DNA from: Salininema proteolyticum | Lineage (GTDB): Bacteria; Actinomycetota; Actinomycetes; Mycobacteriales; Micromonosporaceae | DNA: 64,000 bases | Reading direction: 5' to 3' | Assembly: GCF_042685645.1 (NCBI RefSeq) | Contig: NZ_JBHUNX010000001.1 | Span: 3,534,001 to 3,598,000, forward strand | Shown here: positions 60,828-64,000 of the stretch, in pieces | How the letters are laid out: the number at the start of each line of letters is the position of its first letter | Numbering within the stretch: position 1 is the stretch's first letter | The notes under the pieces: generated by a model | Database searches by the model: none | Told to the model about the DNA's origin: nothing | The model's input: only the letters and a program-made list of their open reading frames with translations | Translations under genes and position numbers: made by a program

Positions 60828-62752
60828 GACAACGACTTCCCGTCGCGGCCGGCCGCGACGCGCTGTACACCCTGCTGCGACTCAGCTCCGCCCGCAAGGG
60901 CCTGGTCGCCGGCTTCCTCTCCTGCTACCTGATCGGGCTGGCCGCCACGTCGCTGATCCCGATCCTGTTCGGCACCATCATCGACGGCATCGGCGCCGGC
61001 TGGTCGTCCGAGCGGTTGAACTGGACGGCGGCGGGCATCGTGGCCTCCATCGTCGTCGCCGCCGTGTTCCTCCGCTACGGCTCCCTGCTCGGGCGCCGGT
61101 TCGGGGAGCTGGCCGCGGCCCAGCTGCGGGAGCGGTTCACCGAGAGGGTCCTCCGCCTGGACCTGGGCACCGTCGAGGCCGCCGGGCGGGGCGACCTGTC
61201 CACTCGGACGTCGGCGGACATCCAGTCGGCGACGACCCTGTTCCACACCAACGGCCCGGAGCTGCTGTCCGGCGCGCTCGAGGTCGCCGTCATCGCGGCG
61301 GCCGCGGTGTTCGTCCACCCCGTCCTGGGCCTGGGCATCATCACCGTGCTCCCGCCGCTGATCTTCGTGTTCCGCCGGTACTGGAAGCGCTCGCAGGGCG
61401 TGTTCGTGGCCGAGCGGGGCGCCATGAGCGAGATAGCCGAGAGCCTCGGGGCGACCTCCGAGGGCTCCCAGACGGTCGAGAGCTTCCGGATGCAGGAGGA
61501 GAGGGAGCGGGCGACCGAGACGGAGGCGGGGGAGCACCAGCGCCTCCTGCGGCGCATCCTCGGGCTGTTCTCGTGGTTCCTGCCCGCCACCGACATGTCC
61601 CTGGCGACGCCGATCGTCCTCGTGTCGCTGATGGGCGGGTTGTGGTACCTGGGCGGCGGGGCCATCACGATCGGCGCGATCTCCGCCGTCGCCATCCTCG
61701 CCATGCGCCTGGACGGGCCCCTGTACCGGATGATGAACAGCATGATCGAGTTCCAGCAGGGCGCGGCGGCGCTGGCGCGCATCGAGGGGGTCGGCACGAT
61801 TCCCGAGACGCGGCGCGAGTCCGTTCCCGAGGGCGACGAGATCGTCTTCCGGAACGTCACCTTCGGCTACGGCGACGGTCCCGACGTGCTGACGGATCTC
61901 GACCTGCGTCCGCAGAAGGGCAAGCGGCTGGCGATCGTGGGGCCCTCCGGGGCGGGCAAGTCGACCTTGGCCCGCCTGCTGGCCGGGATCGACGCGCCTA
62001 GGAAGGGATCGGTGACGATCGGGGGCGCCGAAGCGTCCGACATCGACACCGAGGTGCTGCGCCGCCATCTCATCCTCGTGACCCAGGAGCACTACGTCTT
62101 CAACGCCTCGGTGCGCGACAACTTGCGCCTGGCCACCCCGGAGGCCGACGACGCGCGGTTGAAGGGCGCGCTCGACGCGGTGGGCGCCACGTGGATCGAT
62201 TCTCTGGACGAGGGGCTCGACACCGTCCTCGGCGACGGCGGGCTGGAGCTCGACCCGGCCGAGGCCCAGCAGCTGGCCCTGGCGCGGGTGATCATCGCCG
62301 ACCCGCCGATCGTCATCCTCGACGAGGCGACCGCCGGGATCGACCCGGACAACGCCGGCGGCATCGAGGCGGCCCTGGCCGGAGCGCTCGACGGCCGGAC
62401 GGTGCTGGCCATCGCCCACCAGCTGGAGGCGGCGCGGACGGCCGACCAGGTCGCCGTGGTCTCCGGGGGCGGGATCGCCGAGCTCGGCTCCCACGAGGAG
62501 CTGGTGGCGCTGGGCGGCGAGTACGCACGGCTGTGGGCCGCCTGGAGACAGGAGGTCTTACGGAGCGGCGGACCGGTTCCGCCGGAGAGCCGCCGCGCTC
62601 GTCCGGCCCACGGCAAGGCAGTCCCGGCGGCGCCCGCGTGCCCGCCCGGTCCGCGTTTCGTCCTCTCTCCTCCGGACGTTCGGGTGATCTTTCGCGCCGT
62701 TCGGTCCTCACCCCGTCGAGGGATCTGCGCATTTCTCGACGACACGCCGTGA
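60824..62752 (+). CDS. ABC exporter half with intact Walker motifs and degenerate signature
   Basis: 642 residues. Six TM segments (about 25-315), then an NBD with canonical Walker A (IVGPSGAGKSTLARLL, about 366), Q-loop VTQEHYVF, Walker B IVILDEATAGID and H-loop AIAHQ. The signature reads LELDPAEAQQLALARV instead of LSGGQ. The last 60 residues (Pro/Arg-rich) are not family-like. With the upstream partner it should form a heterodimeric exporter with one working site. Substrate unknown; lipids, peptides and drugs are all possible. Confidence 0.9.
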   Translation: MRQRLPVAAGRDALYTLLRLSSARKGLVAGFLSCYLIGLAATSLIPILFGTIIDGIGAGWSSERLNWTAAGIVASIVVAAVFLRYGSLLGRRFGELAAAQLRERFTERVLRLDLGTVEAAGRGDLSTRTSADIQSATTLFHTNGPELLSGALEVAVIAAAAVFVHPVLGLGIITVLPPLIFVFRRYWKRSQGVFVAERGAMSEIAESLGATSEGSQTVESFRMQEERERATETEAGEHQRLLRRILGLFSWFLPATDMSLATPIVLVSLMGGLWYLGGGAITIGAISAVAILAMRLDGPLYRMMNSMIEFQQGAAALARIEGVGTIPETRRESVPEGDEIVFRNVTFGYGDGPDVLTDLDLRPQKGKRLAIVGPSGAGKSTLARLLAGIDAPRKGSVTIGGAEASDIDTEVLRRHLILVTQEHYVFNASVRDNLRLATPEADDARLKGALDAVGATWIDSLDEGLDTVLGDGGLELDPAEAQQLALARVIIADPPIVILDEATAGIDPDNAGGIEAALAGALDGRTVLAIAHQLEAARTADQVAVVSGGGIAELGSHEELVALGGEYARLWAAWRQEVLRSGGPVPPESRRARPAHGKAVPAAPACPPGPRFVLSPPDVRVIFRAVRSSPRRGICAFLDDTP

Positions 62753-62844
62753 TTCGAAGGCCGCCTCACGTGCCGGCGTTCCTAAGATGAGTGACCACCC
62801 TCCTCCGAAGGGTTCGCCATCCGTCGTCTTCAGGAAGGCCGATA

Positions 62845-63780
62845 ATGCTTACGGCGACAAGAAGATCCGCTATCCCCGACGCCCCTTCCACCACCGCCCA
62901 CTCGCACGGCGGCTTCCACTACGAGAGCCTCCGCGCCCCCGCGACCTCCTCCCCCACCACCGCCCCGGTCGTCCTCATCGGCGGTGCCTTCCAGCGCAAG
63001 GAGGACTGGGGCCGGATCCTGAAGGGACTGGCCAACCACGCCGACGTCATCGCCGTCGACCTGCCCGGTTGGGGCGGGGCGGACCTCCTGCCCAGCCAGT
63101 ATGGGATCGACTTCCTCACCGACGCCTGCATCCGGGCGCTGGACGACCACCTGGAATCGGCCGGACTGCACGGCGGCACGACCGGCCGTTTCAACCTCAT
63201 GGCCGGCTCCTACGGCACCGCCGTGGGCTACCGCCTGGCGCAGCGGCGCCCGGACCTGGTCGAGAGGGCCGTCATGATCGGCACCATGCGCTCGATCCCC
63301 GACCACCTGCGCGACGTCATCGAGGAGGGCATCGCCCACATCCTCGCCGGGCGGCGCCGCGAGTTCGCCACCACGGCGGTGGAGTGGATGACCACGCGCA
63401 GGCCCGGCGCCGACGTGGAGCGCCTGGCGGTCATCCGCCGGATCCTGTGGGGGAAGCTGGCGAACATCCCCGACGACGAGGTCGCCAAGTTCGTCGCCAA
63501 CACGAGGCGGCTGTTCGACCTCGACTCCATGGACACCGGTCGCGGCCCGTCCATGCCGATGCTCTTCGGCGTCGGCGAGCACGACACCTTCACGCCCCCG
63601 GAGCTGTGCTGGGAGCTGGCGCAGACCTGCCCCTCCTCGCAGTTCGTGCAGATCCGCCGCTCCGACCACCTCGTCCACCTGGAACGGCCGAACGACATCG
63701 TCGACCTGGCGGTGCGCTTCTTCCACCGGCTGCCGGTCGGCGAGGCGCCCTACCTCCTGGGGGCGGACGACACAGTCTGA
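62845..63780 (+). CDS. alpha/beta hydrolase
   Basis: 311 residues. VVLIGGAFQRKEDWGRIL stands where HGxPG/oxyanion residues lie; DLPGWGGADLLP; nucleophile Ser in LMAGSYGTAVGYRLA (about 119); Asp in FGVGEHDTFTPPE (about 238); His in IRRSDHLVHLE (about 272). The family is close to 2-succinyl/peroxidase-like hydrolases; substrate not readable. ATG 62845 has AGGAAGG at 62832-62838. Confidence 0.85.
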   Translation: MLTATRRSAIPDAPSTTAHSHGGFHYESLRAPATSSPTTAPVVLIGGAFQRKEDWGRILKGLANHADVIAVDLPGWGGADLLPSQYGIDFLTDACIRALDDHLESAGLHGGTTGRFNLMAGSYGTAVGYRLAQRRPDLVERAVMIGTMRSIPDHLRDVIEEGIAHILAGRRREFATTAVEWMTTRRPGADVERLAVIRRILWGKLANIPDDEVAKFVANTRRLFDLDSMDTGRGPSMPMLFGVGEHDTFTPPELCWELAQTCPSSQFVQIRRSDHLVHLERPNDIVDLAVRFFHRLPVGEAPYLLGADDTV

Positions 63781-63819
63781 GGGAGAAATAGTCCGGGGTT
63801 CCGCGCCGTTGAGAACGGC

Positions 63820-64000
63820 GTGCAACGCGATGCTCGAGTGATCGTCGTCGGCGCGGGCCAGGCAGGGCTCGGCGCCGCCTACCACCTGCGGCGGGCCGGC
63901 CTGTCGGCCCCGGACGACTTCGCCGTCCTCGACCGCGCCCCCGCTCCCGGAGGCGCGTGGCAGTTCCGGTGGCCGACACTGACCTTCCGGACCGTGAACG
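63820..64000 (+). CDS. flavin-dependent monooxygenase/oxidoreductase, partial at window end
   Basis: Starts at GTG 63820 and runs off the window. The 60 residues seen are an FAD-binding Rossmann start: VIVVGAGQAGLGAAYHLRRAGL, then VLDRAPAPGGAWQFRWPTL, the GGxW pattern of FAD/NAD(P) monooxygenases of the FMO/BVMO type. It is separated from the hydrolase gene by 39 bases. Confidence 0.8.
   Translation, partial: MQRDARVIVVGAGQAGLGAAYHLRRAGLSAPDDFAVLDRAPAPGGAWQFRWPTLTFRTVN

Overview
The window is high-G+C DNA with GTG and occasional TTG starts, dense gene packing and G+C-rich hairpin terminators. A mycothiol S-conjugate amidase (Mca), a PknG/GlnX/GlnH system, a DivIVA-like coiled-coil pair beside methylmalonyl-CoA epimerase, and an actinobacterial tmRNA tag identify an actinomycete chromosome. 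The family cannot be fixed from sequence alone; a Glycomycetales- or Micromonosporales-like organism is only an inference. Only short fragments of other replicon types are present: no rRNA, CRISPR array or insertion sequence was seen.

Layout. 1-3918 is the right end of an integrative element (less G+C-rich, accessory genes): a DddA/SCP1.201-like deaminase with a coupled candidate immunity gene, an excisionase, an XRE repressor and a tyrosine integrase abutting the 3' end of tRNA-Ala(CGC). 4.1-13.1 kb is core genome: protein O-mannosyltransferase, a CsaA-like protein, ndk, a membrane-anchored VOC protein, and DUF4233-folC-valS. 13.2-19.6 kb has two long coiled-coil DivIVA-like proteins followed by epimerase, thiolase and meaB, an order known from streptomycetes around filP/scy. 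19.9-31.1 kb is a signalling block: a transmembrane pseudokinase, then a tightly coupled run of coiled-coil protein, PknG-type kinase, PP2C phosphatase, VWA protein, zinc-ribbon/FHA protein, GlnX-like membrane protein, GlnH-like lipoprotein and an MFS carrier. 31-39.5 kb has a hydrolase, ung, a secreted trypsin-like protease, threonine ammonia-lyase, greA-DUF4307-mca and a YqgE/AlgH protein. 40.1-40.5 kb is ssrA. 41.6-50.9 kb holds an alanine/glycine symporter, a methyltransferase, an HbpS-SenS-SenR-like redox/heme sensing locus, a divergent MarR/membrane protein pair and a divergent GntR/amidohydrolase pair with clear operators. 51-64 kb has a proline-rich unknown protein, an alpha/beta hydrolase, a DUF3152 metalloprotease-like protein, moeZ, ahcY, two predicted small RNA units, an asymmetric ABC exporter pair and the start of a flavin monooxygenase.

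How genes work together. The kinase-phosphatase-VWA-FHA-GlnX-GlnH run looks like an envelope amino-acid sensor wired to Ser/Thr phosphorylation, an expanded form of the mycobacterial GlnH-GlnX-PknG route. The two ABC half-transporters have complementary defects, so only one ATP site of the heterodimer should be catalytic.

The least explained signals are a 111-nt hairpin between moeZ and ahcY whose imperfections become G-U pairs when read on the minus strand, and two convergent promoter-to-terminator units between ahcY and the ABC exporter.
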